Part shown: one piece after another, positions 44,488-53,035 of the stretch
How the letters are laid out: each line of letters starts with the position of its first letter
Numbering within the stretch: the first letter of the stretch is position 1
Origin: Cuniculiplasma sp052315315
Lineage (GTDB): Archaea; Thermoplasmatota; Thermoplasmata; Thermoplasmatales; Thermoplasmataceae
Direction: 5' to 3'
DNA length: 64,000 nt
Assembly (NCBI GenBank): GCA_052315315.1
Contig: JBLSDE010000001.1
Location: 1 to 64,000, forward strand
Notes under the pieces: model-generated
Seen by the model: only the letters and a program-made list of their open reading frames with translations
What the model was told of the DNA's origin: nothing
The model's database searches: none
Program-made: the position numbers and the translations under genes

Positions 44488-45069
44488 TTAAAAATCAAAG
44501 AAACGTTCAATTATATTTATTACAGTCTCTTGATCCAGTCCATGATCAAGAGCAACTTTCTCAGGATTCAGTGTTTCAATGTATTCTAACAGAATATCCC
44601 TTACAATGTTATCCGGTGTTTGATTAATTACGCTTTTTTTCAGCGCACTCACGATTGAATTTTTCTCTTCGATCAGCTTTCTCCTTGTTTCCATCAAACT
44701 TTCCATCTTTTGTTCGATCTCCATAAGTGCTTTTAAGGAATCTGTGTCTTTTTCAGTATTATTTTGTATTCCATTTAATTCATACTTTTTGATATCTATG
44801 AAGGACGGAGTATAGTCTATTATTACGCTTGAAAAACCTGTGGGAACGTAAATTTTTCTCGGAGGACCAAAGCTGTTCTGGTTTTGCTCAGAAAGGAATA
44901 TCAAATTGGCCTTCTGTAATACTTCAAGTTGTTTGTTTATTGCCTGCTGAGATACGCCCAAGCTTTTACTTATTTCCAGAGCATATGAAGATTCAAGGAG
45001 AAGCCTCCTGAGGATAGCCCTCCTTGTGCTGTTTTCCAGAACCCCCAGGATATCATCTATGTCGGTCAT
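44488..45069 (-). CDS. ArsR-like HTH regulator downstream of hsp20
   Basis: 193 aa. The winged helix (residues 5-75) reads ILGVLENSTRRAILRRLLLES...GVSQQAINKQLEVLQKANLI, followed by GPPRKIYVPTGFSS, as in the archaeal COG1777-type regulators. The C-terminal half is coiled coil (KALMEIEQKMESLMETRRKL) and an acidic helical tail. The gene begins one base after the hsp20 stop, so it is in the hsp20 operon. It is the obvious candidate to bind the palindrome at the operon promoter. Confidence 0.85.
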   Translation of the reverse strand: MTDIDDILGVLENSTRRAILRRLLLESSYALEISKSLGVSQQAINKQLEVLQKANLIFLSEQNQNSFGPPRKIYVPTGFSSVIIDYTPSFIDIKKYELNGIQNNTEKDTDSLKALMEIEQKMESLMETRRKLIEEKNSIVSALKKSVINQTPDNIVRDILLEYIETLNPEKVALDHGLDQETVINIIERFFDF

Positions 45070-45070
45070 T

Positions 45071-45625
45071 TTATTCTATCTTCACAGATTTTCCGCTTTC
45101 TTTCTTGCCCCTTGACAGGTCAACAGTCAAATCAAGTATACCATTGGAGAATTTAGCCTTGGCAGTTTCTGGCTTTATTGCCTCTCTCATATCTATGCTC
45201 TTGTAGTATTTTCTCTGAGAGTTTTGTACACTGATAGTAATATTCTCTTCTGAAACTTTGAGATCTATGTCCTCTTTGGAAACGCCTGGTAGCTCAAATG
45301 TAACGTAAACGTGCTGATCGTCGTAATTGATATCGGTCAATGGTTCCCTTGCTACTGTGTCCTGCTGTGATCCAATTGCCGGTCTCGTAGGCACATTTCC
45401 AAATTCTTGGAAATTAGGCTTGCCATCAGGGCCTATCTTATAAGTGAAACCATATATGAAAGGCCCATATTGACCGACCTGATTTGTTTCACTCTCTTTG
45501 AGCATTCTTTCCATTATCTTTCTAAACCTCTCGTTAATCCTCTCAAAGTCAAACCCAAAGTCATCAAACATTGAGTCAAATATGTCATCATCCCAGTCAT
45601 CATCTCTCTTTCTTCTTATTACCAT
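45071..45625 (-). CDS. hsp20: Small heat shock protein Hsp20
   Basis: 184 aa from the ATG at 45625, which has AGGTGA five bases upstream; the ATG at 45634 directly abuts that site and is less likely. An acidic/basic N-terminal arm (DDDWDDDIFDSMFDDFGFDF) precedes the alpha-crystallin domain: DINYDDQHVYVTFELPGVSKEDIDLKVSEENITI, and the end of the domain NGILDLTVDL. It prevents aggregation of denatured proteins. It forms an operon with an HTH regulator. Confidence 0.94.
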   Translation of the reverse strand: MVIRRKRDDDWDDDIFDSMFDDFGFDFERINERFRKIMERMLKESETNQVGQYGPFIYGFTYKIGPDGKPNFQEFGNVPTRPAIGSQQDTVAREPLTDINYDDQHVYVTFELPGVSKEDIDLKVSEENITISVQNSQRKYYKSIDMREAIKPETAKAKFSNGILDLTVDLSRGKKESGKSVKIE

Positions 45626-45637
45626 TTCATTCACCTC

Positions 45638-45658
45638 TTGTCAACTATTTGTTGACAA
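45638..45658. promoter_or_regulatory. Perfect palindromic operator of the hsp20 operon
   Basis: TTGTCAAC-TATTT-GTTGACAA has two perfect 8-bp arms. It lies 13 bp ahead of the hsp20 start codon and spans the expected transcription start for the TATA box at 45675-45684, an ideal repressor position. The COG1777-type regulator encoded by the same operon is the likely ligand. Confidence 0.65.
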
Positions 45659-45674
45659 CTACATATTACTTATA

Positions 45675-45684
45675 GGTATAAAAA
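45675..45684 (-). promoter_or_regulatory. TATA box of hsp20
   Basis: TTTTTATACC on the minus strand, about 25 nt upstream of the centre of the operator palindrome, with purine-rich AAAGA before it (BRE-like). Confidence 0.55.
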
Positions 45685-45812
45685 TCTTTCTCCATAAGAG
45701 ACTTCAATACCCCAAGCAGTTCAGTAAATTAGAGAAACGGATTTAACCGAAAAATATTGGGTTAATACCCACAAATTTTTTAAGATAAGAGATCAAAAAT
45801 GTAACTTTAAAA

Positions 45813-47375
45813 TCATATTATTCTAGGGACAATTATCTCCAGCATCAGCATAAAAAATACCATAAACGAAACCAGAGAAAGTACCTTAGCTATGTTTTCC
45901 TCTTTGCTGAAATATGAAAGCCTCCTATGTCTTCCTGCTATGATCAGAGTATCCCTGAAGAATTGAGCTCCATCAAAAATGGCCAAGGGTAAGGCATTAG
46001 TAATGGCTAGAAGTATGTTTACCCAGTAAAACCAATATGCCATATTAACAATCGGCCAAAAGATTGCGCCCCCAAGTGGAACTGTAAATAGAGCGGTAAA
46101 AGAAGCAGGAATCGGACTTAATCCCTCCAGGGGAAGAGCAATTGTCTGTATTATACCTGTAAATCCCCCTGTGAAGGCGGTGCTTCCGAATACGATTGAC
46201 TTGAGGTATGATATTGGAATCAACCCTAAACCTGCGTAAGTGGTTGTGACACCTATGAAACTCTCATTTTTCTGTGTTGAATTGGCAAGACTTGGATAGT
46301 ACGTGCTGTAAAAACTATATGTTGAAACTGTTTTGAAATGATAGACATTGGTTACACCCTTAAAATGGCCGTTGGAATAGTTGAAACTCTCTGTTACCAT
46401 TGATATATTTGTTCCTGGTTTTATTGAATTAAGAACATCGTTTATAATAAGCTCGTTGTAAGCAGTCTTGTTGTCAATTGAAATTATAAAACTTCCTGCG
46501 TTAACTCCAGCCTTCTGGGCAGGAAAACCATTTATGAGAGAATCAATTTCAACTCCAGCTGGTGCCATATAATCGTGAAATTCCTTGCCATTGTATACGG
46601 TCATCTTATACTCCATCCCTGGTTCAAGATAAGATGAAATAGTAAGATTATTAACTGAATTCCCAGTTACGTTTCCAAATGAGATCAGCTCCTTACCACT
46701 TATATTGAGATTCTTCATTGTTGAATTTCCTACGATTTCATCGATGTATGATCCTGGCATTGCTTGAACTGCTGCATGTGACAGGACTAGAGAGGTCATC
46801 AGGAAGGCAAACACCGCGATAACCAAGTTCACAGCAATTCCAGCTGCAACTATTCTTCTTCTCACCACAGGGTCCGCATCCGTGATCTCCTTTTCGTCCG
46901 GCTCAACAAAGGCTCCGATTGGTACAATAAAAAACATTACTCCAACAGAATTCACCTTGATTCCATGTTTCCTTGCAACAATTCCGTGAAACATTTCGTG
47001 AATTACAATTGAAAATGCAAATGCAACCAGACCATAAGTGATTGGTATGTCAGGATTTATTCCTGGGAGGGCCAGATATTCATTAAGTGGCACAACGGCT
47101 CTTACTGTGAAGGAAAGAGCGGTTCCATATATCAGCAACGCGAGTCCTGAAATTAACAGGAAATAAACAAGAACAATTGAGAAACGAGAGAATAATTTTG
47201 ACTGAGAAAGACTGGAAATTCTATCCAAAATACGTCTATTTTTTGTTACTTTAACGAGTAGTATAATGCCTCCAAGGGTCTGGAAGTGTTTGCTTGATTT
47301 GATATATGGACGAGCCAGAATCATGCCAATTATCCATAAAATTATGACCAAAATTGCAATTTCGATATACGACAT
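45813..47375 (-). CDS. Site-2 protease (M50) with PDZ region
   Basis: 520 aa. The zinc motif is HEMFHG (residues 126-131) in a membrane helix; the second motif NALPLAIFDGAQFF supplies the aspartate ligand. Between them a soluble insert of about 150-200 residues contains a PDZ-like stretch (IDSLINGFPAQKAGVNAGSFIISIDNKTA) on the outer face. Flanking helices make about 8 in total. Such proteases cleave membrane-bound substrates within the bilayer. Confidence 0.93.
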   Translation of the reverse strand: MSYIEIAILVIILWIIGMILARPYIKSSKHFQTLGGIILLVKVTKNRRILDRISSLSQSKLFSRFSIVLVYFLLISGLALLIYGTALSFTVRAVVPLNEYLALPGINPDIPITYGLVAFAFSIVIHEMFHGIVARKHGIKVNSVGVMFFIVPIGAFVEPDEKEITDADPVVRRRIVAAGIAVNLVIAVFAFLMTSLVLSHAAVQAMPGSYIDEIVGNSTMKNLNISGKELISFGNVTGNSVNNLTISSYLEPGMEYKMTVYNGKEFHDYMAPAGVEIDSLINGFPAQKAGVNAGSFIISIDNKTAYNELIINDVLNSIKPGTNISMVTESFNYSNGHFKGVTNVYHFKTVSTYSFYSTYYPSLANSTQKNESFIGVTTTYAGLGLIPISYLKSIVFGSTAFTGGFTGIIQTIALPLEGLSPIPASFTALFTVPLGGAIFWPIVNMAYWFYWVNILLAITNALPLAIFDGAQFFRDTLIIAGRHRRLSYFSKEENIAKVLSLVSFMVFFMLMLEIIVPRII

Positions 47376-47480
47376 CCTTCATCCATTCCATTAATGGCAT
47401 GGGAATCAGTATTAAATTACTTTTCATAAAAAAATTTGCTAAGTTGTAATTTTGATTCTTCTTTTTACATTCCGAACCCT

Positions 47481-47490
47481 TTTAATATAT
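47481..47490 (+). promoter_or_regulatory. TATA box of the FBPA/ase gene
   Basis: TTTAATATAT is centred 22-25 nt before the ATG at 47507, indicating a leaderless transcript. It probably drives the downstream dCMP deaminase and DedA genes as well. Confidence 0.55.
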
Positions 47491-47506
47491 CTTCTGCATT
47501 GATATA

Positions 47507-48667
47507 ATGATGAAGACTACCTTAAGTCATATAAAAGCAGATATAGGAAGTTTACCGGGACATACAACCGTACACCCGGACGTTGAAAATACTGTTAGAA
47601 AACATATAAATGAACACGGGAAAGGGATAATTTGGGACAGTTTTGTAGGTCATATAGGAGACGATATTCAGATAACCATGGCTCACGGGAATGGCGTTAA
47701 TGCATCAGAGGTACACAAACTTGCATGGGACGCATTCAAAGCTGGAACTGAAGTTGCAAAGAACCTAGGTCTTTATGGAGCTGGACAGGACCTTTTAAAG
47801 GATTCATTTTCCGGGAATATAAAGGGCATGGGGCCCGGTGTGGCTGAAATGGAGATTACCCCAAGAAAAAGTGAACCATTCATAGTTTTCATGATGGATA
47901 AAACCGAACCTGGAGCTTTTAACTATCCAATCTTCAGAATCTTTGCCGATCCTTTTAACACACCAGGCTTGGTCATAGATAATAATATGCATTCTGGTTT
48001 CCGATTCGAGATATGGGACATTGTTAAGGCAAAGTCAATTTTTCTTGACGCCCCTGAGGAGATGTATGACATTATTTCCTTAATCGGAACTAAGGGCAGA
48101 TACGTTATAAAGAGAGTATTTACGAAAGAGAACCACGAGAAATTGCCCAATGAAAATGTAGCAGTTATCACTACTGATAAGTTATCCTTCATAGCAGGAG
48201 AATATGTGGGAAAGGATGATCCAGCTGGGATAGTCAGGATACAGTCTGGGTTACCTGCTTCAGGGGAAGTTATGGAAGCCTTTACACACCCATATCTAGT
48301 ATCTGGCTGGATGAGAGGATCTTTTAATGGCCCATTGATGCCTGTTGGAATGAATCAGTCAAAAATGGTTAGGTTTGACGGTCCTCCAAAAGTCGTGGGA
48401 CTTGGCTTTGTTTACAAAGATAAAAAACTGGTCGGACCGATTGACATGTTTGACGATCCTGCATATGATAATGCCAGAGCCAAGGCAAACGATATCGCCG
48501 ATTATATAAGAAGGATGGGACCCTTCGAACCACATCGTCTTCCAGAAGAGGATATGGAATACACAACTCTTCCCAAGGTACTTGAGAAACTTGAAGGTAG
48601 ATTCAAGGACATCGAAGGCCAGGACAAAAAAGGTGAAATACACGAATCTACTCTTGACATGGACTAA
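47507..48667 (+). CDS. fbp: Fructose-1,6-bisphosphate aldolase/phosphatase
   Basis: 386 aa, the archaeal bifunctional type. It condenses triose phosphates and dephosphorylates FBP in gluconeogenesis. Family segments: TLSHIKADIGSLPGHTTVHP, GHIGDDIQITMAHG, FRIFADPFNTPGLVID, and SGWMRGSFNGPLMPVG. Start ATGATG; a TATA box lies just upstream. Confidence 0.97.
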   Translation: MMKTTLSHIKADIGSLPGHTTVHPDVENTVRKHINEHGKGIIWDSFVGHIGDDIQITMAHGNGVNASEVHKLAWDAFKAGTEVAKNLGLYGAGQDLLKDSFSGNIKGMGPGVAEMEITPRKSEPFIVFMMDKTEPGAFNYPIFRIFADPFNTPGLVIDNNMHSGFRFEIWDIVKAKSIFLDAPEEMYDIISLIGTKGRYVIKRVFTKENHEKLPNENVAVITTDKLSFIAGEYVGKDDPAGIVRIQSGLPASGEVMEAFTHPYLVSGWMRGSFNGPLMPVGMNQSKMVRFDGPPKVVGLGFVYKDKKLVGPIDMFDDPAYDNARAKANDIADYIRRMGPFEPHRLPEEDMEYTTLPKVLEKLEGRFKDIEGQDKKGEIHESTLDMD

Positions 48668-48676
48668 GAAGACAAA

Positions 48677-49177
48677 ATGAGTAGACAACCTGACTGGGAT
48701 CAATATTTTATGGGGATGGCCCATCTGGCCTCCCTCAGATCTAATTGCGTAAGAAGAAGCGTTGGAGCAGTAATTGTTAAAGACAAAAATGTTCTTGCAA
48801 CTGGTTACAATGGTCCTCCAAGCGGAGCTCAACATTGCGACGTAGTGAGCTGTATCAGAATAGATATGAATATTCCTTCTGGAGAACGACATGAACTTTG
48901 CAGAGGTCTTCACGCAGAACAGAATGCCATTATCCAGGCTGCTGTTCACGGAGTGAGCATAAAGGATTCCGTTATTTATACAACGACTCACCCCTGTGTT
49001 GTTTGTGCGAAGATGATCATAAATGCTCAAATACGTGAAATTATTTATGCTGATGGTTACCCTGACGAGCTGTCTCAACTGATGCTGTTGGAGAGTACAG
49101 TTAAGACAAGAGAGTTCAAGATGACGAGAGAAGATCTGATTGAACTGCTTAAGATCGGGTCTGACCTTAGGCAGTGA
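48677..49177 (+). CDS. dCMP/cytidine-type deaminase (ComEB family)
   Basis: 166 aa. The zinc site is LHAEQNAI (His79, Glu81) and PCVVCAK (Cys107, Cys110). The loop TGYNGPPSGAQHC is typical of dCMP deaminases, which supply dUMP for dTMP synthesis. It begins 9 bp after fbp and 6 bp before dedA, in a probable operon. Confidence 0.93.
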   Translation: MSRQPDWDQYFMGMAHLASLRSNCVRRSVGAVIVKDKNVLATGYNGPPSGAQHCDVVSCIRIDMNIPSGERHELCRGLHAEQNAIIQAAVHGVSIKDSVIYTTTHPCVVCAKMIINAQIREIIYADGYPDELSQLMLLESTVKTREFKMTREDLIELLKIGSDLRQ

Positions 49178-49183
49178 TCCTTA

Positions 49184-49849
49184 ATGAGTTCAATAATAAC
49201 AGGTTTAATCGAGTATATAGTAAATTTGATAATATATGTCATAAGAACTGCCAATTATCCAGGAATCTTTTTTTTAATGTTTCTGGAAGGGCTGCTTTTA
49301 CCAATCCCATCGGAAGTAGTAATGGCCTTTGCAGGATACCTATCGCTTACTGGTGAATTACCAAATTACTTTGGTGTTCCAGCGGTAATTCTGGCTCTCA
49401 TTGCTGGAAGTGTGGGGAACGCAGTAGGTGCCAGTGCGGCCTATGGAATAGGATATTATGGAGGCAGACCGGCCATTTTGAAGTTTGGAAAATACATAAA
49501 ACTTGACCAGAATTCCCTGAAAAAAACTGAGGAATGGTTCAATAAATATGGGGAAATTTCAGTTTTCTTTACAAGGCTAGTCCCAGTATTCAGGACGTTT
49601 ATTTCAATTCCAGCAGGGCTTGCCGAAATGAATTTCAAAAAATTCATAATTCTTACCTTTGTCGGGACGGTAATCTGGGACTCTGTGCTGATATATCTTG
49701 GCTACATACTTGGAAGCAAGTGGGAAGCTATTCTTAGTGCCTTCAATGACTATTCCTATATATCAATAGCTGCCGCATTGATAGTTCTGATTTATGTTTA
49801 CCGGAAGCTTTCTGCAAGAACACGAAGAAATAACTCAAATAGTGAATAG
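49184..49849 (+). CDS. DedA-family membrane protein
   Basis: 221 aa with about five helices. The DedA pattern is MFLEGLLLPIPSEVVMAFAGYL, then GSVGNAVGASAAYGIGYYGG, EWFNKYGEISVFFTRLVPVFRTFISIPAGLAEM and GTVIWDS. DedA proteins act in lipid-carrier recycling and proton-dependent membrane homeostasis. Basic C-terminal tail. Confidence 0.92.
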   Translation: MSSIITGLIEYIVNLIIYVIRTANYPGIFFLMFLEGLLLPIPSEVVMAFAGYLSLTGELPNYFGVPAVILALIAGSVGNAVGASAAYGIGYYGGRPAILKFGKYIKLDQNSLKKTEEWFNKYGEISVFFTRLVPVFRTFISIPAGLAEMNFKKFIILTFVGTVIWDSVLIYLGYILGSKWEAILSAFNDYSYISIAAALIVLIYVYRKLSARTRRNNSNSE

Positions 49850-49862
49850 ATGAGCCCATTTG

Positions 49863-49889
49863 TAATACAAATATTTACAATTTGTATTA
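49863..49889. repeat. Inverted repeat between dedA and L40e
   Basis: TAATACAAAT and ATTTGTATTA form a perfect 10-bp inverted repeat around a 7-nt centre, with a T-run about 15 bp downstream. It may end dedA transcription or act as an operator for L40e. Confidence 0.35.
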
Positions 49890-49977
49890 AACATACATTA
49901 GTTATTTTTTTAAGGATTAACAAATCAGTTAGAAAGAATTTATATCTACTAATTAATAGGGTGTCAAGGTTAGATAA

Positions 49978-50127
49978 ATGCCATTTGCAGAATCAATAGA
50001 AAGGAGATTAAATAAAAAGATCTGTATGAGATGTGATGCAAGGAATTCAGTCAAGGCCACCAGATGCAGAAAATGTGGTTATACAGGACTTAGAATGAAG
50101 GCCAAGGAAAGGCGCGGTGGCCAGTGA
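49978..50127 (+). CDS. rpl40e: Large ribosomal subunit protein eL40
   Basis: 49 aa: MPFAESIERRLNKKICMRC, then DARNSVKATRCRKCGYTG and a basic tail RMKAKERRGGQ. The four zinc cysteines (CMRC...CRKC) and length fit archaeal L40e. TTTATATC about 35 nt upstream is the TATA box. PurQ begins 6 bp after its stop. Confidence 0.93.
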   Translation: MPFAESIERRLNKKICMRCDARNSVKATRCRKCGYTGLRMKAKERRGGQ

Positions 50128-50133
50128 TATTTA

Positions 50134-50922
50134 GTGGACAGTAAACCTCTGAAAGCGGGAATATTGAGAATGGAGGGCACGAACAATGATTCGGAAGCTT
50201 TCCGTTCATTCCAGGAGGCTGGACTCGATCCACAATACATCCATATTTGGGAAATAGAACATTCCAAGGTAAATCTTGAAGATTTCAATGTTCTATTCAT
50301 ACCGGGAGGTTTTTCTGCGGGGGATTATGTAAGAGCAGGCGCCATATTTGCAGCCAGATTAAAAAATTCTTCTGAACCGATCCTGAGGAGGATGGTTGAG
50401 GATGGCACACCAATTATTGGACCATGTAATGGGTTCCAGGTTTTGACAGAGACCGGAATGATAGGTTCATCCTACGGTAGTCGAGATATTGCACTTGATG
50501 TAAACAGAAGCGGAAGGTTTGAGTGCAGAACAATATTCATAAAATATACCGGTAAAAGCAAATTGTTTGACGGAATAATAAGTAGAGACAAGATTTTTGA
50601 AGTCCCTGTAGCCCACAAAGAAGGCAACATAAGATTTATGAATAATTCCATAATGGAAAAAATACTGGAGGAAGAGAGAAATCTCTTTACATATGTTAAT
50701 CCGGAGGGTGGTGAGGCTGAATATCCCTGGAATCCAAACGGATCAATTCACGATATAGCCGGCATTTCAGGGGAGTATGAAAACGTTATAGGTCTGATGC
50801 CTCATCCTGAAAGGATATATTACCCATATCAGCTTTCTACAAATGGCAGACGAGAAAAAGCAAGACCATTTGGAGAAATATTCTTCTCTGCAATTAAGAA
50901 CTATATTCAAAGAAAAAATTAG
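50134..50922 (+). CDS. purQ: Phosphoribosylformylglycinamidine synthase subunit PurQ
   Basis: 262 aa, GTG start with AGTGAT five bases upstream (within the L40e stop). Class I glutaminase: nucleophile Cys98 in IIGPCNGFQVL and His/Glu in LMPHPERIYYP. IPGGFSAGDYVRAGA is the oxyanion region. It provides ammonia for FGAM synthesis in purine biosynthesis; PurL and PurS are not in the window. It overlaps the convergent kinase gene by 4 nt. Confidence 0.95.
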   Translation: MDSKPLKAGILRMEGTNNDSEAFRSFQEAGLDPQYIHIWEIEHSKVNLEDFNVLFIPGGFSAGDYVRAGAIFAARLKNSSEPILRRMVEDGTPIIGPCNGFQVLTETGMIGSSYGSRDIALDVNRSGRFECRTIFIKYTGKSKLFDGIISRDKIFEVPVAHKEGNIRFMNNSIMEKILEEERNLFTYVNPEGGEAEYPWNPNGSIHDIAGISGEYENVIGLMPHPERIYYPYQLSTNGRREKARPFGEIFFSAIKNYIQRKN

Positions 50923-51464
50923 ACTTCTGGGTGCTCCTTTTCAATTCTTTCTAAAAGACTTTCAACATTTGCCTTGAATTCCTCCAATGTTCCATCATTT
51001 ACAATCATATAATCTGATAATGATATTGCCTTTCCAATTCCCCAGGATAACTCCCTTTCATCCCTCTTGACCAACTCATCCATTTCCCTTATGTCGTCAG
51101 GTCTGCTTCTTCTTATTATCCTTTTCAACCTTTCATCCCTATCGGTATGAATAGCTACCAGAACAAGATTTGGACTGACTTTCTGGAAATAATTAAATTC
51201 TTCCATGTTACGAAGACCATCCACAATTACATGATTTTTCTCCTTTATCTCCTCTACCAATCTTCGGGCCCATATATCCATACCATACAGTTCCCTTTCC
51301 CGGTTAGAAAAGGAACCGATACTCCCATCGTTTTCGTTGACATTGTTCATCTTCGCATACTTTCTCACTATGTCACCCATATGGTAATCCTTCCAACCAT
51401 GGGTTCTTGCTACCTTAATAAATTCGTCCTTCCCTGATCCTGGCATTCCAGTAATTATAAGCAT
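50919..51464 (-). CDS. UPF0200 P-loop nucleotide kinase-like protein
   Basis: 181 aa. P-loop GMPGSGKDEF (residues 6-15), DGLRNMEEFNYF, a lid-like RIIRRSRPDDIREMDELVKRDERELSWGIG, and SDYMIVNDGTLEEF resemble the dephospho-CoA kinase/adenylate kinase fold of UPF0200. The substrate is unknown. Confidence 0.85.
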   Translation of the reverse strand: MLIITGMPGSGKDEFIKVARTHGWKDYHMGDIVRKYAKMNNVNENDGSIGSFSNRERELYGMDIWARRLVEEIKEKNHVIVDGLRNMEEFNYFQKVSPNLVLVAIHTDRDERLKRIIRRSRPDDIREMDELVKRDERELSWGIGKAISLSDYMIVNDGTLEEFKANVESLLERIEKEHPEV

Positions 51465-51602
51465 TGGCTATGTTTATGTCTTGAAAGTTAATAATACATT
51501 CTCACTGATGATGAATCTCGGTTGAGCAAATCAATAAGAGATAAACCAATAAATACCACATTTCGAAAAATAGATATGTGTATAGTAATATGGTTTTTCC
51601 AA

Positions 51603-51674
51603 GGACAGGTGGCAGAGCGGTCATGCGTGGGACTGCAGATCCCATTTACTAGGGTTCAAATCCCTACCTGTCCT
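51603..51674 (+). tRNA. tRNA-Cys (GCA)
   Basis: Acceptor stem GGACAGG/CCTGTCC, anticodon stem TGGGA/TCCCA with loop CTGCAGA (anticodon GCA), T-arm TAGGG-TTCAAAT-CCCTA, and T73, the Cys identity discriminator. D-stem is short (GCA/TGC). No intron, CCA not encoded. A 12-base copy of its 3' end recurs at 53281-53292. Confidence 0.95.
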
Positions 51675-51676
51675 CT
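51665..51676 (+). repeat. att-like direct repeat, copy 1 (tRNA-Cys 3' end)
   Basis: TACCTGTCCTCT spans the 3' acceptor strand of tRNA-Cys and two bases beyond. The same 12 bases occur 1.6 kb downstream. tRNA 3' ends are frequent integration sites. Confidence 0.4.
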
Positions 51677-51781
51677 GTTCTATAGTTCTAAGTTTTTGAG
51701 TATACTTATAAGTTTATTAAGAATCACGATATTTTGTTTTGTTACTAAAAACAAACTTTGTAGCACCATTGGGGCATAGAA

Positions 51782-53035
51782 ATGAATAGCAATACGTCAG
51801 GAATTCTTCAAAACAAAAATTTCCAGAAATATTTTGCAATGACTCTAACTTCTAGATCTGCTACCTCAGTAGCCAGCCTTGTTATTGTATGGTATGTGTT
51901 TGCAGTTACCCAGTCAGCAATAGATGTAGCAATAGTTGGTGTAACTGAAACTGTAAGTGCTGTCATTCTCTCATTACCAGCAGGTGTTTGGATTGACAGA
52001 TTTAACCGTCTAAAGTTGCTTGTCTTATCCAATTCAATTAGGGTATTGAGCATAACAGCGCTGATCTTCTTTACTATAATTTATGGATTTAATCTAATTG
52101 TAATAGTCATTTTATTATTCACCTGGACCGGTGCTGGTGAACTCTACAGATCGGGCAGCTATTCTGCGCTCCCTGAATTGATAGGAAAAGAAAATCTCTC
52201 AAGTGCAAACGGGATCGAACGATCGGGGAGGGGCCTATTTACGGCTCTATCCAACGCAGTAGGAGGAATCCTTATACTTGCTGTCGGAGCTTCAATAGCA
52301 CTGTCATGGGGAGCCGTTGGATTTTTCGTTGCTCTTTTCTTTTCTATGTTGCTGCTTAGTTCCAACAGGGGAACAATTAAACGATCATCCTCAAGGCAGG
52401 AGAAAAAGAAGAGTGGATATTTGGAGATACGTGATGGAATTGAATGGCTGATATCCCAAAGAGGGCTCTTTTGGCTAACTATTTCCGCACTGCCCTTCAA
52501 TTTCTTTTTTACCATATCATATTATTTTCTTGTTGTATATGTAAAAACCGGACTATCGGCTGGACCGTTGATTTATGGGGCTATACTTGCCGCCTATTCC
52601 ATTGGCTACGCTATTGGTTCACCTCTTGTTGCACATTCCAAATGGGCGCTTAGGTATGCAGGAAAAGTCTGGATTCTTGTCTACGGTGGTAGTATTGGAA
52701 CTTCACTTCTGATTATGGGTATCATCCCAAATTCATTTCTAGCAATCCTGTTATTATTTATTGTTGGTCTAGGGATAGGTTTCGCAGGAAACGTATGGCT
52801 CACTTCCGCACAGAATATAGTACCGGGAAAGATGCGTGGTCGTTACTTTGCAGTCGACGGATTGTTAAGTTTCATAGGTGGCCCTCCTGCCGTGGCAACA
52901 GGCGGAGTTTTGGTGCTGTTGTTCGGTGTTATTCCAGTATTCAAATTGTCTGGTTTCATAATATTGCTTTTCGTTCTTTGTTTTTCCTTATTCAGGCCTC
53001 TGTGGAAACTTGATGGTACCAGAGTGTCAGAATAG
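51782..53035 (+). CDS. MFS transporter (EntS/MFS_3-like)
   Basis: 417 aa, 12 helices. The N-terminal start NKNFQKYFAMTLTSRSATSVASLVIVWYVF and the loop AGVWIDRFNRLKLL are typical of the EntS-like exporter group. It lies between tRNA-Cys and a copy of the tRNA 3' end, so it may be cargo of an old integration event. Substrate unknown. Confidence 0.85.
   Translation: MNSNTSGILQNKNFQKYFAMTLTSRSATSVASLVIVWYVFAVTQSAIDVAIVGVTETVSAVILSLPAGVWIDRFNRLKLLVLSNSIRVLSITALIFFTIIYGFNLIVIVILLFTWTGAGELYRSGSYSALPELIGKENLSSANGIERSGRGLFTALSNAVGGILILAVGASIALSWGAVGFFVALFFSMLLLSSNRGTIKRSSSRQEKKKSGYLEIRDGIEWLISQRGLFWLTISALPFNFFFTISYYFLVVYVKTGLSAGPLIYGAILAAYSIGYAIGSPLVAHSKWALRYAGKVWILVYGGSIGTSLLIMGIIPNSFLAILLLFIVGLGIGFAGNVWLTSAQNIVPGKMRGRYFAVDGLLSFIGGPPAVATGGVLVLLFGVIPVFKLSGFIILLFVLCFSLFRPLWKLDGTRVSE

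Noticed and set aside
48359..49078. 239-codon minus-strand open frame
   Set aside because: It lies antisense to fbp and the dCMP deaminase, both with clear motifs; its translation has no family features.
50134..50922. Glutaminase near PdxS considered as PdxT
   Set aside because: The IPGGFSAGDYVRAGA segment, length of 262 aa and PHPE context fit PurQ; PdxT is about 190-200 aa and differs.
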